From Schistocephalus solidus (taxonomy: Eukaryota; Platyhelminthes; Cestoda; Diphyllobothriidea; Diphyllobothriidae): DNA of 64,000 nt. Positions 45,101 through 53,739 of the stretch are shown here, one piece after another; the stretch's first letter is position 1, and every line of letters starts with the position of its first letter. The stretch spans positions 62,001 through 126,000 of the forward strand of contig WEDG01001519.1 in NCBI GenBank assembly GCA_017591395.1, written 5' to 3'. Under the pieces are notes generated by a model. It did not search any database. It saw only the letters and a program-made list of their open reading frames with translations, and was not told where the DNA came from. Made by a program: the position numbers and the translations under genes.

Positions 45101-46892
45101 CACCCTGAAACTCCAGTCAAAATTGTATGCCTGCTGTCACGCAGTAAGGAGCACAGTGAACATTAAATAGTCCTTTCTGCTGTGTTTGATGTCTTCACTT
45201 TGTTTGATCCCAAGGGCAGATAGGAAAAACCCGGGAAAAACGGTGAAACACTCATCTGGGTTTGAATCCTCCGGCTTGAAAGCCGCTGGCGTTACGCATA
45301 GTCACCTCGATTGAGGATGCTGGTGAGTTTATCTTCACTTCGGGTGGTTTCATCGTGCGGCCGTGTTTGCCAGCATTACTTAAGTTCGGTGCGACAATCC
45401 TCTCTTACTCTTGATGGAAGGTCTAGATACCTGTTGATAGACTTGAACTCTGAATACCGTGCCTCATGAGTGCGTCGTTCTGCTTTTGAGGTGCCTCGGC
45501 CTAAGCTAGTCGCTTCTTGAATGTCGTAAATATGGCCCGTTTATCCAGTAAGGGTTGTTAGTGGTGAGTTTGTGTCTAGACTCCGAGCCGCCAGTTCGTG
45601 CTCATGCATGCGGGTCTGCCATTTTCATCCAGTTTCCTCGACGTAGTTGCAGTCTCCTTCATTGTCAAATATGTAGTAGATAACTGCCGAGGTTTCGATG
45701 TCCCTAGGTTACATCTCGCGGTGATGAATTGTTGCCTGCAGTCGGTTGGCTCTTCGAAGCAGCAACAACAATACAAATCTCTTCCTGTGAGCAACTGAAG
45801 TTTCTTAAATTATAACCTCAAAACTCTCATCTTTGCAAATCGGCCTTGAGACAAATTTCATCAGCACACATGCCTGAGACACCAAACTCTCCACTTATGT
45901 GCAGACCTCAGAAGCTCTCTTTCTCACACACACACACACACGTCAGTTTGACCATCGTAATCCGACGATGTCCATCGTATGCTCCATAGAAGCGTGGTGC
46001 AGGGACGACGAGTTGTGTGCAAATTCGTTTAAAGTGATAGCAGACTGGCACTGCATCTACTGCACTCTCTCTTCCCTTACCCGCCTGTTCTCGGTGTCAA
46101 GACATAGTCAAGAAGACCGGAGGCGGGGTCGAGCGCAGATGAAGCATCTCCCACGGAGTGGAAGATCGGGGTGCGGCATGAGCCTGTACCTACGCGTGCC
46201 CATATTGGGCACGACACGCCCCCCATGTCCGGCATTTGTTATGGGACCGCATCCCATAATAATAACGCCCGCCGCACCCTGATTTGGCCCCCGGGTTGGT
46301 CCAACGCATCTACCACGCGGCCCGTTTAGGGGCACTGCAAAACACACACACACGCACACAGCATATAGAACAAAAGTAACGCTAGCAAGGCTGTCTTTTT
46401 TCATCACTCGCACAAGATCCTTCAAACTTGCAAGCAGACGAGGAGAAAGAAAAAATAACGGCAGTAGAAGCATGATAAGCACTCACGGCAGTAAGCCACG
46501 CCCTCAGCAGCAAGGGACAGTTTCTCAACCTTCCTGGGCGGGAAGCTGGCGATGATTTTTCGATCGTCGATGGTCATTGTGTCACGGGACGTCTGCAACA
46601 GATCACTGTCCACCTCACAGTCCTCAGAGTGTAGGTCAGGCGAGCTGGAGCAGGGTTCAGTGGAGGTGCCCGGTCTCGAGCGGAAACCGCTGTCCGAGGT
46701 ACGGTTGCCGGCACAGGTTCGCCTCTCCTCCCTCACGGCTGCTGCCTCCACTTCTGTGACCGAGGGACGCGGGTCGTACTGTCGCTGCTGCTGCTGCTGC
46801 TGTTGGTTGGGGTTGGTTGACTTGTTCACGGGTGCGTTACCAATGTGGGTGGGGCTTGTTGAACCAATCCAATGCGAGTAGCAAGAGCCCAT
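28927..46892 (-). CDS. PDE1: PDE1-type calcium/calmodulin-dependent 3',5'-cyclic nucleotide phosphodiesterase, complete, 15 exons
   Basis: Hydrolyses cAMP and cGMP to 5'-nucleotides; the family is activated by Ca2+/calmodulin through its N-terminal region. Fifteen exons join in phase to 2,082 bp, 693 residues plus stop (human paralogues about 535-710). Order: N-terminal low-complexity region with a seven-Gln run (1-200), PDE1 N-terminal domain (about 200-321, VERNRITKNALLNNLEYA, EVPDEVRDWLSSTF), and catalytic domain (about 325-605). Metal ligands are intact: KNPYHNLVHAADV (His386, His390), IHDFEHTGTTNNFH (His426, Asp427) and SLLVHCADIAHP (Asp533). The nucleotide-binding Gln is in QSQIGF (Gln584). 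The C-terminus is acidic, ending GDVEDDS. The start MGSC follows an in-frame TAG. An unusual ESFH replaces the usual ENHH near residue 456. One 35-bp intron is required near the C-terminus. Confidence 0.92.
29522..29845 (-). pseudogene. Unidentified coding-like stretch within PDE1 intron 14
   Basis: About 107 codons open on the PDE1 strand, bounded upstream by a TGA at 29846-29848. Composition is protein-like: RKFIKYDLISREFVHRVTCT, GKLETVIENLKEDLVTILQK, and HYHEVDHHLMGLWLRAKREE then SRRLENPAES. I do not recognise the family. It has no good acceptor or pyrimidine tract and no ATG, and it abuts a family A repeat that begins at about 29838. It could be a cassette exon, an exon of a nested gene or a gene fragment brought in by the repeat. 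Confidence 0.45.
29838..30035 (+). repeat. Dispersed repeat family A, copy 1
   Basis: TGTCCACCGTGTGCACCACA, GGTGACATGCGCGCG and the AAGACCGGAGGCGGACGAG block recur at 39716, 45949 and 54468. All copies have the same orientation. No protein domain recognised. Confidence 0.65.
30451..30498 (-). CDS. PDE1: PDE1 exon 14
   Basis: DETESEDEDIQNILA and the first base of a glycine codon, before a GTACGG donor. Acidic linker; no direct family match. It rests on frame continuity with exon 15. Confidence 0.65.
30499..30533 (-). other. 35-bp mini-intron 13 of PDE1
   Basis: GTCGGC...GCCAG. Without it the frame ends at a TAG 28 codons on and cannot reach exon 15. With it the frame becomes acidic and leaves at a GT in the required phase. 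A 26-bp or 38-bp variant (acceptors at GTACAG or CAGAAG) also keeps frame, so the exact 3' end is uncertain. Confidence 0.6.
30534..30611 (-). CDS. PDE1: PDE1 exon 13
   Basis: GFIDFIVEPIFVVLGDMLDK, then MMETAP. Last helix of the catalytic domain. Acceptor TCTCCTAG. Its frame must be left by a short intron at 30499-30533 to reach exon 14 in the phase exon 15 needs. Confidence 0.85.
31423..31504 (-). CDS. PDE1: PDE1 exon 12
   Basis: GDREKELGMPISPLCDRTTV, then VLPQSQI. Matches GDxEAELGLPFSPLCDR and carries the invariant purine-contacting Gln. Acceptor ACTTTTAG, donor GTAAGT. Confidence 0.92.
31584..31704 (-). CDS. PDE1: PDE1 exon 11
   Basis: IDKLKALSLLVHCADIAHPC, then KEWKLHKHWSEILSEEFFRQ. Contains the catalytic-domain aspartate (ADIAHP). 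Phase 0 donor GTAGAC; the next intron is 79 bp. Confidence 0.93.
31788..31889 (-). CDS. PDE1: PDE1 exon 10
   Basis: EFRASVIEMVLNTDMSLHFS, then QVKTMKNLIAIPE. Family EFRxLVIEMVLATDMSCHFQQVK. Acceptor CCTTTCAG, donor GTAAGA. Confidence 0.93.
32655..32880 (+). repeat. Degenerate TTAGGG-like tract 1
   Basis: GTTAGGTTTAAG, TTAAGTTAGGGTAAGG, TCAGGGTTTAGGGG and GTTGGGGTTAGG units are dispersed over about 220 bp, resembling diverged telomere repeats. Preceded by CAGGTGACTCTGCATCAAAT, which is also present before tract 2 at 47522. Confidence 0.6.
32916..33170. repeat. Two (AT)n microsatellites
   Basis: About 60 bp (32916-32976) and about 46 bp (33124-33170) of alternating AT/TA. They are in PDE1 intron 9 and prone to assembly length error. 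Confidence 0.9.
33450..33570 (-). mobile_element. tRNA-like SINE family D, reverse piece
   Basis: GTGGGATTCGAACCCACGC is a T-arm/box B in reverse, followed by CACTTGTG and CCTTTGACCCAC in reverse of the partner copy at 33725. Confidence 0.55.
33725..33850 (+). mobile_element. tRNA-like SINE family D, forward piece
   Basis: TAGCTCAGTTGGCTAG (box A-like) and GGATTCAAATCC (box B-like) are 50 bases apart, then TCACAAGTGGGTCAAAGG shared with the reverse piece. Acceptor and T stems do not pair, so this is not a working tRNA gene. Confidence 0.55.
34133..34258 (-). CDS. PDE1: PDE1 exon 9
   Basis: TELALLYNDRNVLESFHVSA, then VFRITKEAEFNIFEKMSKEQ. The family has YNDRSVLENHHLSA; here N and the first H are replaced by S and F. 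Acceptor ACTTTCAG, donor GTGAGA. Confidence 0.9.
34745..34985 (-). mobile_element. SINE family B, minus copy with subfamily tail
   Basis: The tail in reverse (34750-34850) is followed by the body (34860-34930, ATTAGCCGTCATCAGCCAGT) and a tRNA head remnant (GGCATTCGAACACGCAACCT). Confidence 0.72.
35860..36125 (+). promoter_or_regulatory. Promoter-like GC-rich segment with TATAAA and poly-G
   Basis: CTCTATAAATGCTGAGTCC at 35971 lies in a GC-rich block ending in 16 G at 36091-36106. It resembles an LTR or repeat-borne promoter. No matching second LTR was found in the window. Confidence 0.3.
36370..36690 (+). mobile_element. SINE family B, tail joined to a following head and body
   Basis: Tail module (GGCTGCTGGTGGGGCTCG to ATCGGTGAGCG at 36380-36452), then a degenerate tRNA head (36500-36570) and body (GACGGCTAATAAACCAGAAC), then another tail ending at 36685. 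Head-to-tail tandem arrangement. Confidence 0.7.
37231..37331 (-). CDS. PDE1: PDE1 exon 8
   Basis: DYLTDLDVFAVVYAALIHDF, then EHTGTTNNFHVQT. Contains the HDxxH metal motif. Acceptor CCTTGCAG, donor GTGAGT. Confidence 0.93.
37425..37565 (-). CDS. PDE1: PDE1 exon 7
   Basis: Forty-seven codons from LDTNRLESLLLRLEIGY to KNPYHNLVHAADVAQTCHVV. Carries the first metal-binding motif HNxxHA. Acceptor TTTTTTTAAG, donor GTAAGT. Confidence 0.93.
37655..37774 (-). CDS. PDE1: PDE1 exon 6
   Basis: Forty codons: GGLDDWNFDVFEFNDVSENH, then ALKYVGFELLHKYNLINKFQ. Start of the catalytic domain (family LDLWCFDVFSLN...HALRTIVFELLTRHNLI). Phase 0 at both ends. Confidence 0.92.
37875..37941 (-). CDS. PDE1: PDE1 exon 5
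   Basis: Codes IYRRMSSCSNITLPPNLMLM plus LK, corresponding to the family's MFRRTYTSVGP...LNCLK segment with identical length (23 residues with the split arginine). Acceptor CCTTTTAG, donor GTGAGC. Confidence 0.85.
37942..39093. other. PDE1 intron 4
   Basis: Apart from the SINE at 38575-38795 I see nothing. The 38158-38505 plus frame (115 codons) is not recognisable. Confidence 0.5.
38575..38795 (+). mobile_element. SINE family B, best preserved tRNA head
   Basis: GTGGCTCAATGGTTAGAGCG (box A) and GGGTTCGATCC (box B) lie within an 80-base tRNA-like head. The body GGTTGACAATGGCTACTAAG through CCCTTGTCTTTGCCGG follows. In the PDE1 intron between exons 4 and 5. Confidence 0.82.
39094..39273 (-). 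CDS. PDE1: PDE1 exon 4
   Basis: RLRDEDDDLSDAACSEVPDE, then VRDWLSSTFKR and KPHFRSVANAIRAGIVVD. The acceptor GCAG|ACGCC was chosen because it gives an exact-length match (27 residues from ETR to RDW). Donor GTAAAT. A run of 11 G lies 75 bp upstream in the intron. Confidence 0.9.
39716..40110 (+). repeat. Dispersed repeat family A, copy 2
   Basis: Fuller copy: CAGGGACGGTGACC, GCATCTACCGCACTCTC, TTGGGCTTGGTGTCAAGACA, then GAGTGCCATAAAGGACACAT and CATTGTAGTCTAACTCTCAG. It aligns along its length with 54468-54870. In PDE1 intron 3. Confidence 0.7.
40550..40663 (-). CDS. PDE1: PDE1 exon 3
   Basis: LKRIVRLVERNRITKNALLN, then NLEYAIQVVEKTYMEET. Matches the PDE1 N-terminal domain LRxxVKQLExG...LKKNLEYAAxxLExVYIDETR. 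Acceptor TTTGCAAG, donor GTAGGC. Confidence 0.88.
40664..43030. other. PDE1 intron 2
   Basis: Includes a (CT)n/(GTGC)n tract at 41765-41805, a GC-rich stretch at 41670-42200 with no recognisable gene, and SINE pieces at 42535-42800. Confidence 0.5.
42535..42800. mobile_element. SINE family B pieces, opposed orientations
   Basis: Reverse body (GAGACAAGGGAAACCAGAAT, 42533-42600) and reverse head, then a forward body end (ATGGTCATTGCAGTCTCCCT, 42705-42750) and tail (GTGGCGGCTGACGGCGCTCG). Confidence 0.65.
43031..43226 (-). CDS. PDE1: PDE1 exon 2
   Basis: Codes SVDGDCSPCDSSSTSPKERV through PSPGSTDATYACAL and two bases of an arginine codon. The acceptor is CCTCAACTAG and the donor GTGAGA. Serine-rich, a likely regulatory region. 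It completes codons correctly with both exons 1 and 3. Confidence 0.78.
44340..44640 (-). mobile_element. SINE family B, complete minus copy
   Basis: Reading minus: head with box B GGTGGGTTCGAATCCC and a gene-like anticodon arm, body, then tail ending near 44343 (ACTCGTTCCGTTCGGCC in plus). All three modules are in the expected order, about 300 bp. Confidence 0.8.
44665..44840. mobile_element. SINE family B body and inverted tail
   Basis: Reverse body (AAGAGAGACTAGGGTGGCAC) is followed by a forward tail (GAGGGGCTCCAGATTGCATC...CACAACG). Confidence 0.6.
45949..46280 (+). repeat. Dispersed repeat family A, copy 3
   Basis: GACCATCGTAATCCGACGAT, TATGCTCCATAGAAGCGTGG, GGTGTCAAGACATAGTCAAG and AAGACCGGAGGCGGGG match the copies at 54468 and 39716. 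Short (CA)n tracts flank it (45927, 46341). Confidence 0.7.
46487..46892 (-). CDS. PDE1: PDE1 exon 1
   Basis: Codes residues 1-135: MGSCYSHWIGSTSPTHIGNA, a seven-Gln run from a CAG tract, and Ser/Glu-rich sequence to EKLSLAAEGVAYC. In-frame TAG directly before ATG. GTGAGT donor in phase 1. Gly2 and Cys4 form a possible N-myristoylation/palmitoylation signal. Low-complexity sequence gives no homology itself; exon phase and donor link it to exon 2. Confidence 0.8.
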
Positions 46893-47630
46893 CTACTGCC
46901 TTCGGTAGGCGTGCAAGAAAAGGTAAATCGTTAACATGATCCCCTTCATCCGAACGCAGACTCGTCCCAAAACAACCATAGACATTGAGAAGCAGAGGAA
47001 GTAGACGCGATCGCTGAAAGAAGAACTTTATTCGCCTGACGTTTTGGAGGTATGCTCGAACCCATCCTCAGAGACACCATCAGATATGGGTAATTCATAC
47101 ACAGAGAGTTGCATTATCGATGGGATGCAGTTCCTATGCTGCCGCATTCCCTGGCCAATTAACAAATACCCCTTCACGGAGGAGTAGTGCTCCCCGAGTG
47201 GCTACTTAAATCGGACAAAAGAAGTCTCTGCAGGAGATATGGGTCAGGGAGTTCATTGTACTTGTTCATAGACGGGTGAATTGCTTACATGCATCGCGAC
47301 CCCTGCAGGACATGGGGACAGAAACTGCGCTAAGGAACTTCGAGTTGGGGTTAGGCTTACGGTTAGGATAGTGTTTGCGGTTAAGGCTAGGGTTTGAGTT
47401 TATGTTAAGGCACGAAAACGAAAGATGTCAAGAAGTATGGGCTACAGGTGGACGTACCTTTTTACTGGTGTAATTAACTGAGACTTGGTGCAGTTTTGGA
47501 CTCCGGAGGCTCACCGTAATACAGGTGACTTTGCGCTAAATTTACTGAGGGGTTGACTTAGGGATAGGAAGAATTGTAGGGCCAGAGTTAGGTGTAAGTT
47601 CTGGGTAAGGCTTAGTGTTAGGTTTGGATT
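46893..47630. other. PDE1 upstream region
   Basis: Presumed promoter and 5' UTR side of PDE1, followed by a hammerhead-like motif (47038) and a telomere-like tract. No TATA box near the start. Confidence 0.45.
47038..47071 (-). ncRNA. Hammerhead-like motif, third copy
   Basis: On the minus strand: CTGAGGA, 19 bases, then AAAACGTC, total 34 nt like the other two. Box 2 has A for G. The flanking sequence is unlike the Penelope-like copies at 6-8 kb, so it is a different element lineage. Confidence 0.35.
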
Positions 47631-47640
47631 TAGAATACTG
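47340..47640 (+). repeat. Degenerate TTAGGG-like tract 2
   Basis: GTTGGGGTTAGGCTTACGGT, AAGGCTAGGGTTTGAG, CAGAGTTAGGTGTAAG and TGTTAGGTTTGG over 300 bp, with CAGGTGACTTTGCGCTAAAT in the middle shared with tract 1. Confidence 0.6.
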
Positions 47641-47858
47641 GGATAGGTGCCATGCGGGGATTTTAGTGCACACACTGCGACGGGTGGGGTTTCCTACTCC
47701 CCTGTCATAGAAATTGGGGGACGTTTTCAGTCAAATGCAGTAATTAGAATACTGGGATAGGTGCCATGCGGGGATTTTAGTGCGCACACTGCGACGGGTG
47801 GGGTTTCCTACTCCCCTGTCATAGAAATTGGGGGACGTTTTCAGTCAAATGCAGTAAT
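47631..47858 (+). repeat. 114-bp tandem duplication
   Basis: Copy 1 47631-47744 and copy 2 47745-47858, differing by a single base (TGCACAC versus TGCGCAC). The unit begins TAGAATACTGGGATAGG and ends GCAGTAAT. Very recent duplication, or an assembly artefact. Confidence 0.95.
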
Positions 47859-50340
47859 CGCCTACAGGATATTTGAACCGTCAGAGGTTTCCTGTTTGTT
47901 GTGATACTTGGAAAATTTCGAGTGCATATTAGGAAAGCTTAGAACAAATGTATTGTATCTTTCTCCTGTAAGGTCTCATGCAGCATTGTTATGTTTAAGA
48001 ACAAATTCTTATAATTTGCTTGTTTGAATGCTCCAAAGAGCACTTGGTAGCTCATTAGCGGACGATCTGTTTGCGTTCTGGACGACGCAAACACCGAGGT
48101 CTACCGCTATCTCGACGCGAAGTAGTAACTTGGTTTTCTAAACAGTTACTTCATTCTCTAAATCCCGCCTTATGTCATAGAAATTCAAAGTCAGAAAGAC
48201 CGAGAATACACAGGGGACCAGCGGCTTACAAAACCTAATTCCCATCTTCGCATGCCACACACAAGATGATTTCAAAAGCCATGATGAACATGCTCCGTTC
48301 AATGTGTTTCGGACCCTCCACGAGTAAGACTGCCATAGGCTGCTTTAAGAAGTAATCGTTTCGGTCTGACTTTCAGGCCTAAGTGGAAGCAAGTTATTCC
48401 GATAGGTTAAGAGCACTGCCACTACCTCGTACCAATGACAGGCTGAGTGAATATGGAATCAGGAGCAGAAAGCGAGGTGGCATGAAGCCGTTGCAGTACG
48501 GGGAGAGGCACCTTGGTGGTACCAGCGGCCTTGCGGTATCACCACCCTGACGCGTAACCTAAACATCCTGGAAGTTAGCAGTAAACACCCCGTAACTAGT
48601 CCCGTGTCCCGCCAGTCCGGAAACCTGGCGTCCAAGCCGTGCTCTCTCACCCACCCGTTGAAGCTTGTTTGTGCTGGGGGCGGCGCAAAGCAAATTCTAA
48701 ATCTAACCCCCCTGCCCCCAACTTCCAGGCACGCACCCACCGAAGTCACTTCAAGTCGCTTCCATCTCGGGTGCCTTCTGGAAAGATACCCGTCTGAGAA
48801 CGGAGCAGAGGCGAGGTGACCGTGTCGAGGCGGCAAAGCTGTCGAGGACGAGACACCACTCTTTGGGACGGGGAGGGAGATTGAGGCGGGGGAGGAGAAG
48901 AGGGAGGTTAAGCGCGCCGGGGTTCCGCGGCATGTGGTTAAAACGCGGTTAGAATAGAGCACACTATATTACTCTCTCTACATATTCGCTTATTGGTAGC
49001 TATTATTGGCTCTGTTGTTGAAGTTTGTCAGCGAACACAAAGGCAGGAACTGGCAAAATTGCATATACATCAGCTAGTAAGCCGGTAATCAAAATCGAAG
49101 GAATAAAAAGATCACAAACCCATGTGGCCAGACTCTGGTGCCGATTTCGAAACGATGGAGCCTGTGTCAATGAAATGCTGAAGCGTTCCCCATAGCCTGC
49201 TTTCGATGCTGTTCGCGCGCACGTTAAGAGTAAATTGAGCTTACGGTGGTAAGTTTGAACCATTGTCCCTTCCCTCCCTCCCTCCTCCCTTTAGCACCCC
49301 TCTTCCGCACAGACGAGCTAGCTGGTAAACAAGTGTTCTTAAATCGACTTTGAGTAGCACTGTCCTCTGATTGGTCAATGTAGAGGTAAGAGGGAGCGGT
49401 TCATCCAAAAAGCGCCAAAATGACTGCTCGACACCACGACCGGACTTTGATCCTTTTTGAAAATGTGGTTAGAAGCGCCCAATCAGTAGAGCTTTTTTGG
49501 TTACATAGTGCTGATGTCCAAAGTTCATGTTACAAGGTCGAGTGGTATCACCGGCAGATACTCTGGATGCTGGAATCGCCAGCTACGAATACGTCTTCGT
49601 CATCATCGTTGTCAGATCGGGAATGACAGTCTATTATGGGGGCAGCCGGAATTCCTTGGCTTCTTTGGAATTTAGAGGTGCACCCAGCCCAGCCTGCACT
49701 GAAGAGTTTTTTTGCGAAGAAGCGTTAACTGGGAGAATAGCATATTTCCTGTCAGACTAACAACGGTGACCATTCGCCTAAGGGGAGCACTGGATGCTCT
49801 GCTCAGCTTGGCTTCTGAGCCACGCGGGTGGTGAGCTCCAGCGGACTTGGTGACTGTCTAGCTGAAACCAGCTGGGGGAGTCGCGCAATTCCGCGAGACC
49901 CTCGGCGGTGCCGACTGTCGGACAGTTGGGGCTGATCAGACGATGTCTGTTTCTGTTGGTGCCCTGTAGGCAATTTTTGCGATGACATCGGCTCTTATCA
50001 GGTCTTTCGATCGACAGGGCTTGACTATCATTAGCTGGCGATTCCCTCGTTCATCACCGGCCGTCTCCAGTTACAGCACTACCCCGTCGATCAGTTACAC
50101 GCCCGGCATAATCCTTGGAGGAGACCTCTGCCACCCATTAACAGCTATAAATGCAGCCCATGGGACGGATGGGCCTGCATTAAACTCCAAGGGAAGTTCG
50201 GAGCTGGGTTAGCGTAAAGAGGCTTATACTCGTGTTCAACAAAGTCAACTTACTTTGTATGCAGTTGCTGTAAGCCGGAAAATATTAGAAGGCAACCTAT
50301 TAACGTGTACTTACTCTAGCACAAACCATAACCCAAGAGA
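47859..50340. other. Intergenic, no gene recognised
   Basis: GC-rich block at 48460-48960 with long frames on both strands but no domain. A (CCCT)n tract at 49266-49290. CTATAAATGCAGCCCATGGG near 50145 resembles a repeat-borne promoter. Confidence 0.45.
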
Positions 50341-50348
50341 AAATTATC

Positions 50349-50585
50349 AGAAAAGACAAGAGAGACTGGGATAGCCATTTCTGGCTCATTAGCCGTCGTC
50401 AGCCAGTAATATCCAACCCCAAGTGATGCACCACCCGAGGCCTGAATCCGCGACCGGCTCGTTGTCTTGCCGTTTTAGACTGGGAATATAGACATTTGTT
50501 GATGAACGCTCATCGATCGCTAATGGAACTCACTCGTCCCGTTCTGCATTGGTACTCACTCTCAATCCCCGCCAGCAGCCACATA
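50349..50585 (-). mobile_element. SINE family B, minus copy
   Basis: Body (ATTAGCCGTCGTCAGCCAGT in plus), head and link (GAACGCTCATCGATCGCTAA), then tail in reverse ending CCCCGCCAGCAGCCACATAA. Confidence 0.75.
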
Positions 50586-53500
50586 AACGAATGCCTAACT
50601 GAAGTCACAACCACAATCTTAAATCAAAACTTTCTGTTTAGCTGAACCCCAGTTGTATCTATAACCTAACCCTAACTGCAATCTCCGTGGAATTTAGCAC
50701 AAGACCCCCTGTACCACCGGCTGGTTTCTTGGTTCTTGTGTCTTATTCAGAGGCAATTCTTTCAGAATACCTGCGAAGTATGGAGTCTTTAACGCCATAC
50801 GTTTCTAGAAGTTGCGAATGCAAATTTCAGACGGGCTGTAGTTTTCTGCAAATCGATGATAAAAATAATGAACTTTGATCTATCCTATCGAATTTATTTG
50901 CGCCTCAAAAACCATTTTAAAAATAAATATTAAATGATTATTTATTTTTAGCTGGCAACGCCAACGGAGAAAAGCAAAATCACCGACAATCAATTCATAT
51001 TGGGTCAAAAACTTCAAATGATGCCTGCCAACTGTCGGTTTTGAAACATCACCTGTGTAGTCCCTTGCGTGTAAAAGCATTCGCAACTATCTAGGTCGGT
51101 GTTTTATGCGTCACCACTCATGTGCTAGGAAAAAAGAATGAACTCCGATCACCACAGCTATCAGTTTCTTGGCCTAAGTTTCTGGGCTCAGAGAATAACA
51201 TCAATATAGAGTTAGAAGGCGCTAGCAAAAAGTAGTATTTGCTGCCTCCTTCAGCCAATCAGTAAGGATTTTGGGAACTACGAATCGTCAAAACGATCTT
51301 CCGTCCGCATACCTAGCCCTGCGAGTCCATATCCAAATGACGTATAGGTGTGCTGACAGAAGACTGGAAAAACGGTCTGTTTGCTGTTGTCGTCCTTGTC
51401 TATGAAGGTAGCCTCTTTTATGGGCCTGAAAGCCCAGACCATTTAAATCTTTCTGCTGATCGCAAAACCTTTGTCGTCTTCTGTAGAATCATAATACCTC
51501 GGAACTCCAACAGCTGTCTTTATAAATAACCGAAACATTTTTGTATGATTCTTAAATGTCAAATGATACAGCTTTTTGATGAGTTGACTTAATAATCATT
51601 CCTTAAAAACGGACATTAATTGTGAACGACTTCGACGTCCTATTCGAATGGAGTTTGCTTCTTTCCATGCAGGGAGGAATGAAAGCTAAGACTTTGTTTT
51701 TTAAAAAGAAAGTGGTATTATAAACCTTCTTCTAAACCTAATGTTTTGCTAGGAGAAGATGGATTTACGGAGGCCTGAAGGAGATGATTGCTTTACCAAG
51801 ATTTTTATTCAGTCAATAACATCGCTGAGGTGTACTACGGGTAAGCATGTTGTAGCCACGAATTTCTCTCCTACTTTTTGGCTTGTCTGTGGACGTAAAT
51901 TTATAAATAAAACTCTGTTGGGTTCTCACTCTGTCAACTATTTACAAAAAATGGTTTTGGTTAAATACCCGTGCCACAAACTAAGAGAACTTACGTACCC
52001 TTCGGTTGGCTCCCTCTGGCGAGTGGCATCCATAGACAATTTCGAGACAACCGCAATCCAATACCACATCAAGGGTGCTATCAGAAACAACCGACGTAAT
52101 TAATCGCCCTGGTCTTCTCTTTATTCCAGTCCTAGCGCAGTCCCCAATGCTGGTGTGCGTGTGTGTGTGTGTGATGGCTGCACGACAGTGCGTCAACAGC
52201 AAAATTTAACCCTCCCGCAGCGCAGATCGATGTCAAGGTCGTGAGCAGTGGGGAGTCCTTCGGCCTCACCTCGCTTGCTGCTCTGGCGAACTGACTGACA
52301 GTCACGTGCTCAGACTCGCCTAATGGCGATTCGTCCCCCTCTCTGCTCCGTCCAACGAGGCGATCGGAGGAGAGAGGGTGAGAGAGCAGACAAGAGGATT
52401 GGGTGGACTGGCAGTGGGGATGGGCGAGGCTTTGCGGCCACCGCCCCCTGCCCTGGTCTACGCCTTCGGATTTGTGGCGGTACTAGTGGGGCCAAAGGAC
52501 TGGACTGCCGTCGTGCCATGTTAGCTCTCGTCGCCCGGGTTCTTTCTAGAGAGGGAGGAGGGGAATACGAAAGGACCTTTCCCACAAAAAGCGCACGGTT
52601 TGAAATTCGAAAGTTGGGTGGGGCACTGGGGCGGCGTTTAAGAGGCAAGGGAGCCTTTAGTAGATAGTTGTGGACCATCCTAGTGCACGCACATGGGCAG
52701 ACAGGTGGGCAGGTTTTACGTCCTGGCTTAGCTACCTTAGCGCTCTATGGATGGGAAATCGTGGCAGGCGTGAGGTGGCAGTGATCTTAGTCCATCTGGT
52801 TACCTGTACCCGCCTCAGCAGATGAGCCTTGCCGCTGAGACGAATATGTCCGCGTGCCGTCAATGCATCTAGCCGTACTTCAGACACCAGGAAAACTTGC
52901 AGGTTGAACGAGACAGGATTGGCGCGCCTCAGTAGAGGATGAGACAGTCTGGCAAATGTCTACCGACGCAACGTTGCCTGAAGGAAGATTGGCCAAATGA
53001 CAAAACGTTGTGGAGCTAAAGGACAGTTGGTTGTTTTCGCAAATGGGTTTGTTGGTGTGGTTAGATTTCAGGATGGAAAAGGGGTATTCCATTTCATTCT
53101 AGGGCCCCAGGTTAGGGCTCTTTGAGGTTGTGGAATGATGAAAAACAGCTAATCTCTGCATTAGTAGGAATCTTTGAACCACTGGAGTCTAGCGCAGACC
53201 CAGAAGCCTTTCAGTTTTGAGGTGGGTACTCGGCTGATTGTGGACGACAAATATGCCGGGAGCTGAAAGTTCGCATCCTGATCTTGAGTTGAACCGGAAA
53301 AGACCTCAAGCGAATTTTTGGATTTGCGCATAACCAGCAGAAGCTACGTTCGGAGCAGCGGACCTCAAGCGATTTGGTTTGATTTAGACACGATGACTGG
53401 CCACAGAGACCGCAAATGTCGGTTAAATGATCAGATTCCGCGATGGCATTTGCATATTTTGCAGGGTGATTACCAGGACATTTTGATGATGGCCTCATTT

Positions 53501-53700
53501 GTGAGTTCCGCTGTTACAAAGCTTTTAAACTCCTCACATGAGTCGAAATGCATGAAACATTAGTCTTCATTTCCAGACATATTTTTAAGAAGAGCCGATC
53601 ACCTAGGCTAGGCCTAAGCAGCAAGTATTATTGAAAAGGTAGGGATGCCCTAAATGGCCGCCTAAACAGGTCACGGAAATAGGAACCGCCCACCCGCTTA
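50586..53700. other. Intergenic, no gene recognised
   Basis: A short CCTAACCCTAACTGCAATC piece at 50668, a (GT)n tract at 52148-52171 and a GC-rich block at 52230-52680 with overlapping frames on both strands. Nothing with a supportable function. Confidence 0.45.
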
Positions 53701-53739
53701 CGTGGACTTTCGGTAAATCTCAGGAAGGGTTAATAAACC

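Larger units (their letters stand above)
43227..46486. other. PDE1 intron 1
   Basis: Contains SINE copies at 44340-44640 and 44665-44840 and repeat family A at 45949. The 43427-43771 minus frame (114 codons) has no recognised domain. Confidence 0.5.

Noticed and set aside
46552..46881. 109-codon plus-strand frame
   Set aside because: Antisense of PDE1 exon 1; the minus frame has the start context, donor and phase continuity.
48459..48962. 167-codon minus frame
   Set aside because: GC-rich composition with no recognised motif; antisense frames are also open. Likely repeat-derived or chance.
52310..52678. Overlapping 114-122 codon frames on both strands
   Set aside because: GC-rich block that opens frames on both strands; Arg/Pro/Ser-rich, with no domain or splice context.
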